13,866 nt of DNA, from the NCBI GenBank assembly GCA_964501715.1, contig CAZCTR010000027.1:1-13866 (forward strand). The letters are read 5' to 3'. Source of the stretch: M55B118 sp964501715. GTDB lineage: Bacteria; Bacillota_I; Bacilli_A; Izemoplasmatales; Izemoplasmataceae. Numbering within the stretch: the first letter of the stretch is position 1; each line of letters opens with the position of its first letter. Both the position numbers and the translations under genes were made by a program. Shown here piece by piece: positions 7,573 to 13,866 of the stretch. The notes beneath the pieces were generated by a model. The model was not told where the DNA came from, did not search any database, and was given only the letters and a program-made list of their open reading frames with translations.

Positions 7573-8463
7573 CTATTTCCTTTCCCCGAGAATCGAGAAG
7601 GTTCCTTTGCTGATGGCGTATATGATGATCAATAGGATTACGCTCACTGCCGAGGCGTATCCCATGAGGAAGCGGATGAAACCGAAATCCTCGATATGGT
7701 TGACCATGAGCTGACCGGCATATTGAGGGGTAGGGTTGTTCCCTGAGAGTTCAACGCCGATCATGCCGACCGTGAAAGTTCCGACAACCGCCATGACCGC
7801 ACCGAAAAGCATTTGCGGCTTCATCGAGGGGATGGTGATATAGAAGATCTCCTGCCAGCGGTTTTTCATACCATCCATATAAGCGGCCTCATAAAGCGAC
7901 TGGTCGATGCCGAGTATCCCCGCTAGCATGGCGAGGAATCCCACGCCCATGCTGCTCCAAAGGGAGACGATGATCATGATGGTCATGAGGTAATCCGGAG
8001 AGGTGAGGAACTGTATCGGTTCCTGTATGAATCCCCAGTTGAGAAGGGTGGCGTTGATGTAGCCTGTCTGGTCACCCGAGAAGATGACACGCCATAGTAC
8101 CGCCATGGCGACACCGGCGGTCATCGAAGGGCTATAGAGCACAATGGCGAAGATGGTGCGGGGCCTGTGTGGAATCTGCGCAAGTATCCAGGCGAGAAGA
8201 AAACTCATGAAATACCCTACAGGGCCGACGATGAAGGCGAACTTAATGGTGTTCGGCAGCACGTACTGCATAAACACCTCGTCCCGGGTGAGAAGCTCGA
8301 TATAATTCCTGAGTCCTACCCATTCGGGGGTCTCAATGGTATTGAAATACGTGAATGAAAGGCCGATGGCCATGAGCACCGGAATGACGATGAACATGAC
8401 GAAAAGCATCACATAGGGCGTGAAAAACCATGCGGGATGATTCATGCGTCTAATCATTGTCAT
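7573..8463 (-). CDS. Sugar ABC transporter permease, MalF-like (pair 1)
   Basis: This protein of about 296 aa is a MalF/UgpA-type CUT1 permease. A first helix lies at about 13-37, followed by the short loop with WVGLRNYIELL that is typical after it, then further helices, and the EAA loop at about 188-216 (LYEAAYMDGMKNRWQEIFYI). Three in-frame starts are close together: GTG 8466, ATG 8463 and ATG 8457. AAGGAG ends 4 nt before 8463 and 10 nt before 8457, so either ATG is possible; GTG 8466 is only 1 nt from the site and is unlikely. All choices overlap the end of the upstream binding-protein gene (stop at 8450) by 8-17 nt, which implies coupled translation. The assignment to the family is secure; the sugar is inferred from the locus. 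Confidence 0.93.
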   Translation of the reverse strand: MTMIRRMNHPAWFFTPYVMLFVMFIVIPVLMAIGLSFTYFNTIETPEWVGLRNYIELLTRDEVFMQYVLPNTIKFAFIVGPVGYFMSFLLAWILAQIPHRPRTIFAIVLYSPSMTAGVAMAVLWRVIFSGDQTGYINATLLNWGFIQEPIQFLTSPDYLMTIMIIVSLWSSMGVGFLAMLAGILGIDQSLYEAAYMDGMKNRWQEIFYITIPSMKPQMLFGAVMAVVGTFTVGMIGVELSGNNPTPQYAGQLMVNHIEDFGFIRFLMGYASAVSVILLIIIYAISKGTFSILGERK

Positions 8464-11413
8464 CACGCTCCTTGAGCCAGTAGTCTATGTTGTCGATGGT
8501 CGGGACACGGTAAGGCTTCAGGACTTGTCCGTTCTCCACATAACCGAACTCCTCCATCCGGTAGAGTATCTCCCGGTTTGATACGCGTACTGCGGTATCA
8601 AGGGCGATTCGGGGATTGGCGTCATTGAATACGATCCTATTCCAGGCATTGGAAATCTCGCGCTCGACCATGTAGGCGCCGGGGACACGAGAGGCTTCAA
8701 GCGCATAATCCCATTGTTCGAGAATCACTTCGATGTGTTCTTCAGGGATGGGAAGCTGTGCGAAAGCTTCCAGGTTCGCGGTGTTCCACAGGTATTCGGG
8801 GCCATAGGTGGTCTGCATGCGAAGGGCGAACTCCGATTGGATTTCGGTGCTTGACCACCACTCCAAAAACGCCCAGGACTTTTCAGGCATGTCCGTGCCT
8901 GCGAGGATCATGTTCGATTGCTGGCCGGTTGCGGCCCAGCGCACCACTTCACCATGATCGTTCTCGACACCCGGATGGGGTGCGATCATCCATTTGCCCT
9001 GCAGCTCCGGAGCTGCGATGGTCAACTGAAGATAGGTCGACAGATCGGAAATGCCCATCGGATAAAGTCCGAAACGAAAGTGGTTGTAAAAGTTTGGCAC
9101 TTCTTTGGGCACATTGTAAATGGTGAAAAGCTCACTCATGAGCTGCATGCCCTCCAGCGAATCCTCACTGTTGATGAGTGTGCTCATCCCGTCCTCGCTG
9201 TAAAGCTCACCACCGAACTGATGGATGAACGGCAACGTGGAGACGAACGGCTTGAACCCGCCGTGAAGTGCGATGGGTTCATAGTAATTCATCTGATAGC
9301 GTTGAAGTTCGGGCAGGACTTCCTTCACTTCATCCCACGTGTCTGGCACGGGAATCCCAAGCCCGTCGACGATGTCCGAGCGGTAATAAGTGACCCAGAA
9401 ATTCTGGTTCTGAGGCAGGCCGAAGACGCCGTCCTCGAAAGCATAGGGAACCATTGCGCCCTTGGAATAATTCGACACAGTATCCCCGTATCCATCAAAC
9501 TGTCTCAGATCGAGACTCGCGTTTCTGATGGCGAATTCGTAAGGGATCCAGTGGTTGACACCCATGGCGACATCGGGCGCCTTGTTCGCCGAACTCGCGA
9601 GAATCAGCTTGTTCTCGTCGGGCATGATCGAAAGTTTCACCTTGATGCCGGTTTCGGGTGTGAATTGCGCATCGATGATCTGCTGCATGATCTCGACTTG
9701 CTGACGTTGATGGTTGACCCATACTTCCACGGTGTCCTCATCGACATCGCCGACCGCATACTCGTCAGCCCTGAAAGACAGGAAAAAGCGCACGGTGGCT
9801 TCATAGCCCCTGCGAACGAAGTTGGCTTTCGGGCTCGGAAGGTCGGTCGAGCCACTTAAATAGACTTTCTCGAGGCTCAATCCGTTCTCCAGATAATACT
9901 GTATGGTGATGCCAAGCAGTTGCGCCGTCGAAGAATCGCCGTCCGCAAGCATCCGCATCTTGTGCGGGACCTGATCGACATCCCTGCGCAACTCCTTGAG
10001 CTGTTTGATCGCAACATCGAGATTGGTGAGTTCACCGGGATCATCATGCTCGGAATAATGGGACAATTCCTCCTTGACATGTTCAAGGCGGTCGATCCAA
10101 CGGTCGAATCTTTGCTCTATGTCCGGGATATAGGTTTCCATATCCCAGCGTCTGTAACGGTCCTGGGTATTCCCAGTGACCTTCTTGATTTCAAGGCTCA
10201 GATCACTGATCTCATCCATGATCACAGTGAGGTTGTCATAGGCGTGACGATACGGTTCGAGCACGACTCTGAGACTCACCGTATTCGTCCCTTCCTCGAG
10301 ATAGAACTTGAATGGTTCCTCCCCGTCATTGAGAAGAATGTTCTTATAATCGTTCGTGTAATGGAAAGGCACCATCTCCGCTTCTTCGAAAGGGACTTCC
10401 CCATTGATCCGGATTTCCCTGAATACGGGCATCTGCATCAAAAAGTCCTGTTCGTATTTGAAGCCGAGATGATAAAATCCGCTCTCCGGGGCTTCCAGTT
10501 CATAGGTCACGGTGTTGTTGCCATGCCTGAAACTGTATCCGTCAAGGGCGTTCAAACGCTGATAGCGTGTGTCATAGCTTGTCGCGGAATAGTCCCGGAT
10601 GCTCATGAGTCTTGTCGATGGGTTGCTTCTTGAAGCCATGCTTTCAGCGCCTTTGATGATAAGGGCGTCCTCGACGAGTGATGCATCGTGATGTTCAAGA
10701 TACGTCTCATACCCCACTCTGGTCTCGACACTCTTCACGATGAAGGAGGCGACTTCGAGTTCGCCTCTTCTGTTGATGAGTTCAACCGTATTGCTGCCTT
10801 CCTCCAAGAGGAAGGTCAACGCTTTGCTGTTGAGTCCCGTGGAATCATAGAAATAGGTCTTTTCAAACCGCTCGATCTTGCGTGACATAGGAAGAATCTC
10901 GTTCCCATATCGGTCCAGGGAGAATTCGTCCTGGACGAACTCCCACGCCGGAAGCAGTTCGATGAAACCACTCTCCTCATATGGGCTTTCCCCGTTCACC
11001 TTGACAGCCAGATGATTCTCAAGCAGGTTCTGTCCCGTATCCATCAGGTCGAAAGCGAAGACATATTCTCCACGCTCGTCCATTTCAACATCCACCGTGA
11101 TCGTGTCCCCTTTTTCAAAAGACACCGCTTCTTTTTCATGCTCATCAAGGTATCTGGCATCGTCAGAAAGCACAGAGGCATCAAAAGTCTCATGGATATC
11201 CTGGACAGCCTCCGCGTTCCAGCTGTTTCTGACTTGATAATATTTATGATCGAGAGATGGAGCCGCCATGATGGCTCCGGGGTCGATATTCACATGGCCT
11301 TCCTGAGCACGATTGAACATGAAAAACACACCGACACCGGCAGCGGCGATCAATATCAGGGTCTTGTACTTATGGCGCTTCAGAAATTCAAGTGTTCTTT
11401 TCAGCATCTTCAT
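8450..11413 (-). CDS. Membrane-anchored fusion: two beta-sandwich-like modules plus solute-binding domain
   Basis: This 987-aa protein is about twice the length of an ordinary sugar-binding protein. Residues 18-34 (TLILIAAAGVGVFFMF) form a signal anchor with basic residues before it and no lipobox cysteine, so the rest should be tethered outside the cell. Two related beta-rich modules follow, about 90-230 and 255-405. They share a G-Y/F-Y strand, an NGE-P-Y/F-EE motif (140-147 and 337-344) and LEEG-S/T-NTV (203-210 and 372-379), which indicates an internal duplication and resembles carbohydrate-binding modules. Residues about 425-500 are helical and charged, possibly coiled coil. Residues about 560-985 are a family-1 solute-binding domain, with WDEVKEVLPEL (693-703), WAFLEWW (847-853) and FALRMQTTYGPEY (862-874). 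GAGGTG lies 5 nt before the ATG at 11413. Its probable role is to hold a glycan at the surface and deliver oligosaccharides to a permease pair. Confidence 0.88.
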   Translation of the reverse strand: MKMLKRTLEFLKRHKYKTLILIAAAGVGVFFMFNRAQEGHVNIDPGAIMAAPSLDHKYYQVRNSWNAEAVQDIHETFDASVLSDDARYLDEHEKEAVSFEKGDTITVDVEMDERGEYVFAFDLMDTGQNLLENHLAVKVNGESPYEESGFIELLPAWEFVQDEFSLDRYGNEILPMSRKIERFEKTYFYDSTGLNSKALTFLLEEGSNTVELINRRGELEVASFIVKSVETRVGYETYLEHHDASLVEDALIIKGAESMASRSNPSTRLMSIRDYSATSYDTRYQRLNALDGYSFRHGNNTVTYELEAPESGFYHLGFKYEQDFLMQMPVFREIRINGEVPFEEAEMVPFHYTNDYKNILLNDGEEPFKFYLEEGTNTVSLRVVLEPYRHAYDNLTVIMDEISDLSLEIKKVTGNTQDRYRRWDMETYIPDIEQRFDRWIDRLEHVKEELSHYSEHDDPGELTNLDVAIKQLKELRRDVDQVPHKMRMLADGDSSTAQLLGITIQYYLENGLSLEKVYLSGSTDLPSPKANFVRRGYEATVRFFLSFRADEYAVGDVDEDTVEVWVNHQRQQVEIMQQIIDAQFTPETGIKVKLSIMPDENKLILASSANKAPDVAMGVNHWIPYEFAIRNASLDLRQFDGYGDTVSNYSKGAMVPYAFEDGVFGLPQNQNFWVTYYRSDIVDGLGIPVPDTWDEVKEVLPELQRYQMNYYEPIALHGGFKPFVSTLPFIHQFGGELYSEDGMSTLINSEDSLEGMQLMSELFTIYNVPKEVPNFYNHFRFGLYPMGISDLSTYLQLTIAAPELQGKWMIAPHPGVENDHGEVVRWAATGQQSNMILAGTDMPEKSWAFLEWWSSTEIQSEFALRMQTTYGPEYLWNTANLEAFAQLPIPEEHIEVILEQWDYALEASRVPGAYMVEREISNAWNRIVFNDANPRIALDTAVRVSNREILYRMEEFGYVENGQVLKPYRVPTIDNIDYWLKERDDND

Positions 11414-11432
11414 GTCAACACCTCAATAATGG

Positions 11433-11462
11433 TGTAAAGCTTGGCTTTCGCCAAGCTTTACA
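11433..11462 (-). promoter_or_regulatory. Intergenic 13-bp perfect hairpin with GAAA loop
   Basis: In the 58-nt gap between the lipoprotein gene and the fusion gene, the minus-strand RNA can form a perfect 13-bp stem (arm TGTAAAGCTTGGC and its exact complement) closed by C(GAAA)G, a very stable GNRA-type tetraloop. No run of U follows; the next bases are CCATTATTGAGG, which lead into the Shine-Dalgarno site of the next gene. It is therefore better explained as an mRNA-stability or processing element, or a partial attenuator, than as a full terminator. It would protect the 3' end of the lipoprotein message and let the first gene be made in excess over the membrane genes, as is known for malE-malF in enteric bacteria. 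The fold is seen; its role is inferred. Confidence 0.85.
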
Positions 11463-11471
11463 GTCTGACCG

Positions 11472-12833
11472 TCATTCATCTAATGCATCATTTACAAGCT
11501 CGTTGATTTTTGTTTCCCATTCGGGTGCGAATGATTCAGGACTTATGAGACCCTCGTTGATCTGGTCCCAATAGTCATTTTCCACATCGACCCATTCCCA
11601 GAAAGCTTTATAGCCTGGCAGCCATTTGTCGACATCCGGTTTTGAGTATTCCAAAAGATCAATACTCTCCTGCAGACCCTCCACATAGTTCATGTAGATG
11701 TCCATGCGCGCCCAGACTTCTTCATAATCCGCTACAGGGAACCGGTCCAGCATCAGATCTCCACGCTCTTCCATGATGTCAAGCCTCGTCATCCAACCTT
11801 CTTTTCCGAACGTCATCCACTTGGCCAGCTCATAAGCCGCCTCAGGATGGTCGGTCTGTGAAGAGACGACCTGGAAATCCAGTATGGTCGGTGGGAATTG
11901 TCCGGCATCCCCGCCCGGGTAAGGCCAGAATCCGACTTCCTGCCCGTAATCGTCGAACATGGCATCGATCATCCAGAAGTTCCAGCTTCCATCGATGTTC
12001 ATGCCGACATGGCCACTCAGCCAGCCCCAGTCACCTGAAACCTCTTGCATCTCTTCTTCAGTGAAAGCCGAGACGACATCCTCGCCCAACAGTTCATTGC
12101 GCGCCTCGAAGGCTTCGATCCACATATCAGTATCGAAATGGAACCTCTCACCATCCCAGGTGTTATATCCGACTTCCTCATGGTCCTGTGTGGGCCAGAT
12201 AGACGAAAAATCCAAGTCTCCGAACCATGGTTCCAGTCCGTAAACGGGAAAACTTTCATCGCTCGCACCTTTTTGCCTGATCTCGCGGGCGAGTTCTACG
12301 AATTCATCATACTTCCAGTCCTTGTCAGGCACATCGATGTTCAAATCATCCAGAAGCGTGAGGTTCATGTAGATGCCTTTTATGAACTGAAAGGATGGTA
12401 CCGCATACCGTCCATCGCCATAGACCGCGGTATCTTTTATATTGGGATATACATAGTCAGTATCAGGGTCCGCATCCCAGTATTCCGAGATGTCCATGAT
12501 CATGCCGTTCGAATAGCCTGTTGGGACATTGTCGATCGCGAAGACATCAGGAAGCACACCCGCAGCCTGAGCATTGAGAAGATTCGCGGTGAACTCTCCG
12601 CCTGTGCCGGTGATATCCTGACGCAGATCGACCTTGATGTTCGGATGCTCCTCCTCGAATGCGTCGATCAGGGCCTGGTTCATCTCACTGTCGCCCCAGT
12701 CGGCATAGCTGAGCACGATGTTGCTCGAATTAGAGCCATTTTTGTCGCCATTGTCATTATCATCGCCATTCCCGCATCCCACGAGGGTAAGCGTCAAAGC
12801 GATGGTCAATACCATTAACAATATTTTTTTCAT
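11472..12833 (-). CDS. Extracellular sugar-binding lipoprotein (ABC transporter, family 1)
   Basis: This 453-aa protein is the first gene of the main operon. Residues 1-20 form a lipoprotein signal peptide with lipobox LVGC (Cys20), followed by a Gly/Asn/Asp linker to about 38. The mature part has the family-1 SBP pattern: IVLSYADWGDSEMNQALIDAF (39-59), EEHPNIKVDL (61-70), LLNAQAAGVLPDVFAID (85-101), a WKYDEFVELAREI helix (173-185) and GHVGMNIDGSWNFWMID (274-290). Many aromatic residues, for example W203, W213, W226, W284, W287 and W303, could stack on sugar rings. Length is normal for oligosaccharide-binding members such as MalE-type proteins. The ATG at 12833 follows AGAGAGG with suitable spacing. 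It would be lipid-anchored and feed one of the permease pairs. The specific ligand cannot be read from sequence; the neighbouring GH16 gene suggests beta-glucan oligosaccharides. Confidence 0.93.
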   Translation of the reverse strand: MKKILLMVLTIALTLTLVGCGNGDDNDNGDKNGSNSSNIVLSYADWGDSEMNQALIDAFEEEHPNIKVDLRQDITGTGGEFTANLLNAQAAGVLPDVFAIDNVPTGYSNGMIMDISEYWDADPDTDYVYPNIKDTAVYGDGRYAVPSFQFIKGIYMNLTLLDDLNIDVPDKDWKYDEFVELAREIRQKGASDESFPVYGLEPWFGDLDFSSIWPTQDHEEVGYNTWDGERFHFDTDMWIEAFEARNELLGEDVVSAFTEEEMQEVSGDWGWLSGHVGMNIDGSWNFWMIDAMFDDYGQEVGFWPYPGGDAGQFPPTILDFQVVSSQTDHPEAAYELAKWMTFGKEGWMTRLDIMEERGDLMLDRFPVADYEEVWARMDIYMNYVEGLQESIDLLEYSKPDVDKWLPGYKAFWEWVDVENDYWDQINEGLISPESFAPEWETKINELVNDALDE

Positions 12834-12876
12834 ATTAACCTCTCTTATAAAGGACTTCTATTAAAACGACAAGCAC

Positions 12877-12900
12877 GGGAGACGGAGGTGTCCGCCTCCC
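12877..12900 (-). promoter_or_regulatory. 5' leader hairpin at the predicted transcript start
   Basis: The minus-strand RNA folds as a 10-bp stem (arm GGGAGGCGGA, partner TCCGTCTCCC) with loop CACC. One pair is G.U on this strand but would be an A.C mismatch on the plus-strand RNA, which supports the minus strand as the working strand. The predicted transcription start, 6-8 nt past the -10 box, is around 12903-12905, so the hairpin would sit within a few bases of the 5' end. Such 5' hairpins are known to slow 5'-dependent mRNA decay (for example ompA in E. coli). A loose T run (GTTTTAA) lies only about 10 nt after it, so weak attenuation cannot be excluded. Confidence 0.65.
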
Positions 12901-12903
12901 TAC

Positions 12904-12927
12904 GAAACCGATTATACAACCGCTTTC
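12904..12927. promoter_or_regulatory. Possible operator overlapping the -10 box
   Basis: The plus strand shows GAAACCG (12904-12910), ten bases that include the -10 box, and CGCTTTC (12921-12927). This is an inverted repeat of 7-base arms with one mismatch. The right arm, read on the minus strand as GAAAGCGGTT, resembles half of a LacI/CcpA-type site. A regulator bound here would block RNA polymerase, giving substrate- or carbon-source-controlled repression. The arms are further apart than in a classical cre site, and no regulator gene lies in the window, so this is only a candidate. Confidence 0.3.
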
Positions 12928-12939
12928 TTTTCCAGACAA
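12911..12939 (-). promoter_or_regulatory. Sigma-A-type promoter of the transport operon
   Basis: On the minus strand the -35 box TTGTCT (12939-12934, four of six consensus bases) is followed by a 17-nt spacer and a perfect -10 box TATAAT (12916-12911). A/T-rich sequence lies further upstream. The promoter faces the lipoprotein gene, with a predicted leader of about 70 nt. No other equally good promoter was seen within the operon, where genes overlap or nearly touch. Start-site mapping has not been done here; the call rests on sequence match and spacing. Confidence 0.75.
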
Positions 12940-13127
12940 TGGTGAATCAATGTTTTTCGCAATAAATTTATAAGATTAGGAGAAATCCGCAAAAGGTCTG
13001 GATATGCCTGCCCTTCTTGAAACGACATAAGAATCAATCGAAACCATGAAAAGTCTAGGCGTTACGATGTTCATGGCCATCAAACAAAATGATTCAAGAA
13101 AAATGCAGTTGAAATATTGCCAAGTGA

Positions 13128-13152
13128 GCAGGGTGGTTTGGAACCACCCCGC
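13128..13152 (-). terminator. Hairpin after the CBM gene, probable transcript end
   Basis: Nine nt after the TAG stop of the CBM-bearing gene, the minus-strand RNA forms an 11-bp stem (arm GCGGGGTGGTT with AACCACCCTGC, one G.U pair) around a 3-nt loop. Its position and strength fit a transcript end. A clean U tract is missing: the bases after the stem are TCACTTGGCAATATTTC, and T-rich sequence comes only about 25 nt later. It may therefore be an inefficient terminator or a 3'-end stability hairpin. Confidence 0.6.
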
Positions 13153-13161
13153 ATTCTCTTA

Positions 13162-13866
13162 CTAGTCCTGAGGATTGAAAGTTCTGTAGAGCATGACATT
13201 GTCCACTGTGATGACGCCTGAGTCGTTCGCGCCTTCGATGTTGCCGAACTCGAAATTGATGTTTCCGAATTCCGAAGGTCCGTCATATTCGAATGTGTAT
13301 CTGTAATGCGTCATGTCTTCAGTAAGGGAGACCACGTTCTCAATCTCGTATTCTCCTGAGATGATTTTGGAGTTTATGTCCCTTTCGTGGTCGGCTTTCA
13401 TTTCGAATTCAAGCACGTAGGTTTGCCCGATCACGAATTCACGATCGTTTTGGAACAGCTGGATCGACCAGCTCTCATCACCAAGACCGTCATAGGTATA
13501 GACGAGTTCTCCGTCCACAACTTCCATTGAAGTGGTCGGCGTGTTGTCCCAGTCTTGTGCCCAGGTGTCCCAATGAATGATTTCATCGAACGTTCCGTTC
13601 AGTACGATGTCGCTGCCTTCAATGACCTCGTCTGAATCGTCGAGCTTGACGATGCTGATGTTGTCGAATGTTGTCGTTCCAGGTTCCGCATCCCCGATTG
13701 CACCCAGTTCGATGCTGATCTTTCCGGTATCCTCGTCACCATCATAAGTAAAATCGAAGGAGTAGGTGTCCATGGTGGTTGTCAGTGTGACAGTGTCTGG
13801 AATCTCAGCGTCAGCAGCGTCGATCACTTTGAAGTTGATGTCCCTCTCATGGTCGGCGAACGCGTC
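13162..13866 (-). CDS. Secreted protein with tandem CBM4/9-type modules, C-terminal part
   Basis: The reading frame is open from the right edge to the TAG at 13162, giving 234 visible residues; the apparent start GTG at 13827 is internal, because the frame continues upstream with the same repeat. The last complete module (about residues 88-229) has the CBM4/9 pattern: VLNGTFDEIIHWDTW, VDGELVYTYDGLGDESWSIQLFQ, then GQTYVLEFEMKADHERDIN and a final FDNI/VDNVMLYR-type strand. The partial module before it ends with FDNISIVKLDD. The sequence ADHERDIN occurs in both at a 154-residue (462-nt) interval, with 21 of 24 bases identical. Such modules bind beta-glucans, xylan or other soluble glycans and are commonly attached to GH16 or other beta-glucanases. 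The catalytic part, if present, lies outside the window. No LPXTG or other anchor is seen at the C-terminus (ends FNPQD). Confidence 0.85.
   Translation of the reverse strand, partial: DAFADHERDINFKVIDAADAEIPDTVTLTTTMDTYSFDFTYDGDEDTGKISIELGAIGDAEPGTTTFDNISIVKLDDSDEVIEGSDIVLNGTFDEIIHWDTWAQDWDNTPTTSMEVVDGELVYTYDGLGDESWSIQLFQNDREFVIGQTYVLEFEMKADHERDINSKIISGEYEIENVVSLTEDMTHYRYTFEYDGPSEFGNINFEFGNIEGANDSGVITVDNVMLYRTFNPQD

Larger units (their letters stand above)
12834..13161. other. Intergenic region with promoter, 5' leader and end-of-gene hairpin
   Basis: No coding sequence is supported in these 328 bases. Reading the minus strand, they hold in order: a hairpin 9 nt after the stop of the CBM gene (13128-13152), about 170 bases of A/T-richer sequence with nothing firm apart from a loose 7-bp inverted repeat (13044-13076), a promoter (12911-12939), and a predicted 5' leader of about 70 nt that begins with a hairpin (12877-12900) and ends with the Shine-Dalgarno site of the lipoprotein gene. 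The region therefore separates two transcription units that run in the same direction. Confidence 0.8.

Noticed and set aside
8918..9859. Long plus-strand open frame of 313 codons
   Set aside because: It lies wholly antisense to the solute-binding domain, whose motifs are clear; no ribosome site, and the protein shows no recognisable domain. Long antisense frames are expected with this codon use.
9920..10633. Plus-strand open frame of 237 codons
   Set aside because: Antisense shadow of the fusion protein's module region, without a plausible start signal or recognisable protein pattern.
11433..11462. Hairpin as a full intrinsic terminator
   Set aside because: There is no U tract, and the next gene has no promoter of its own that I can see, so complete termination here would silence the rest of the operon.
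12045..12818. Plus-strand open frame of 257 codons
   Set aside because: Fully antisense to the sugar-binding lipoprotein gene, which has a lipobox and family motifs.
13044..13076. Inverted repeat CCATGAA ... TTCATGG with a 19-nt loop
   Set aside because: Seven pairs with a long loop are expected by chance and it has no clear relation to the promoter.
1..13866. Mobile element, CRISPR array, tRNA or rRNA
   Set aside because: No transposase or integrase motif, no regularly spaced repeats, and no cloverleaf or rRNA-like stretch was seen on either strand.

Overview
The window reads as part of a polysaccharide-uptake locus of a Gram-positive-type (monoderm) bacterium, probably a member of the Bacillota. 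The signs are Shine-Dalgarno sequences close to GGAGG before most genes, lipobox-type lipoproteins, TGA used as a stop (so not the Mycoplasma code), and a multi-gene ABC sugar-transport operon of the type found in Paenibacillus, Lachnospiraceae and Acholeplasma-like lineages. Base composition is roughly balanced by eye. No genus can be named from the sequence alone. Every gene supported here lies on the minus strand, so transcription runs from high to low coordinates.

Right edge (13162-13866): the C-terminal part of a secreted protein with tandem CBM4/9-type carbohydrate-binding modules. It is followed by a strong hairpin and a gap of about 330 bases. The gap holds a good sigma-A-type promoter (TTGTCT, 17 nt, TATAAT) whose predicted transcript begins almost directly with a second hairpin.

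Main operon (12833 down to the left edge): a sugar-binding lipoprotein (453 aa); a 58-nt gap filled largely by a perfect 13-bp hairpin with a GAAA loop; then eight tightly packed genes. These are a 987-aa membrane-anchored protein that joins two beta-sandwich-like modules, a helical segment and a second solute-binding domain; ABC permease pair 1 (MalF-like, MalG-like); a 674-aa secreted NHL-propeller/TPR/Yip1 membrane protein; a 786-aa exported DUF5696-like protein that looks like an uncharacterised glycoside hydrolase; ABC permease pair 2 (MalF-like, MalG-like, with long basic N-termini); and, cut by the left edge, the first 89 codons of a GH16 laminarinase-type lipoprotein. No ATPase is present, so a shared MsmK/MalK-type ATPase elsewhere in the genome is expected.

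Taken together: the GH16 enzyme and the CBM-bearing protein point to a beta-glucan such as laminarin (beta-1,3-glucan). The lipoprotein and the anchored fusion protein would capture oligosaccharides, and two permease pairs would import them. The NHL-TPR-Yip1 protein and the DUF5696 protein, placed between the pairs, are the least understood parts. They suggest a surface glycan-handling complex that goes beyond an ordinary ABC importer. The substrate and the complex are inferences from context.
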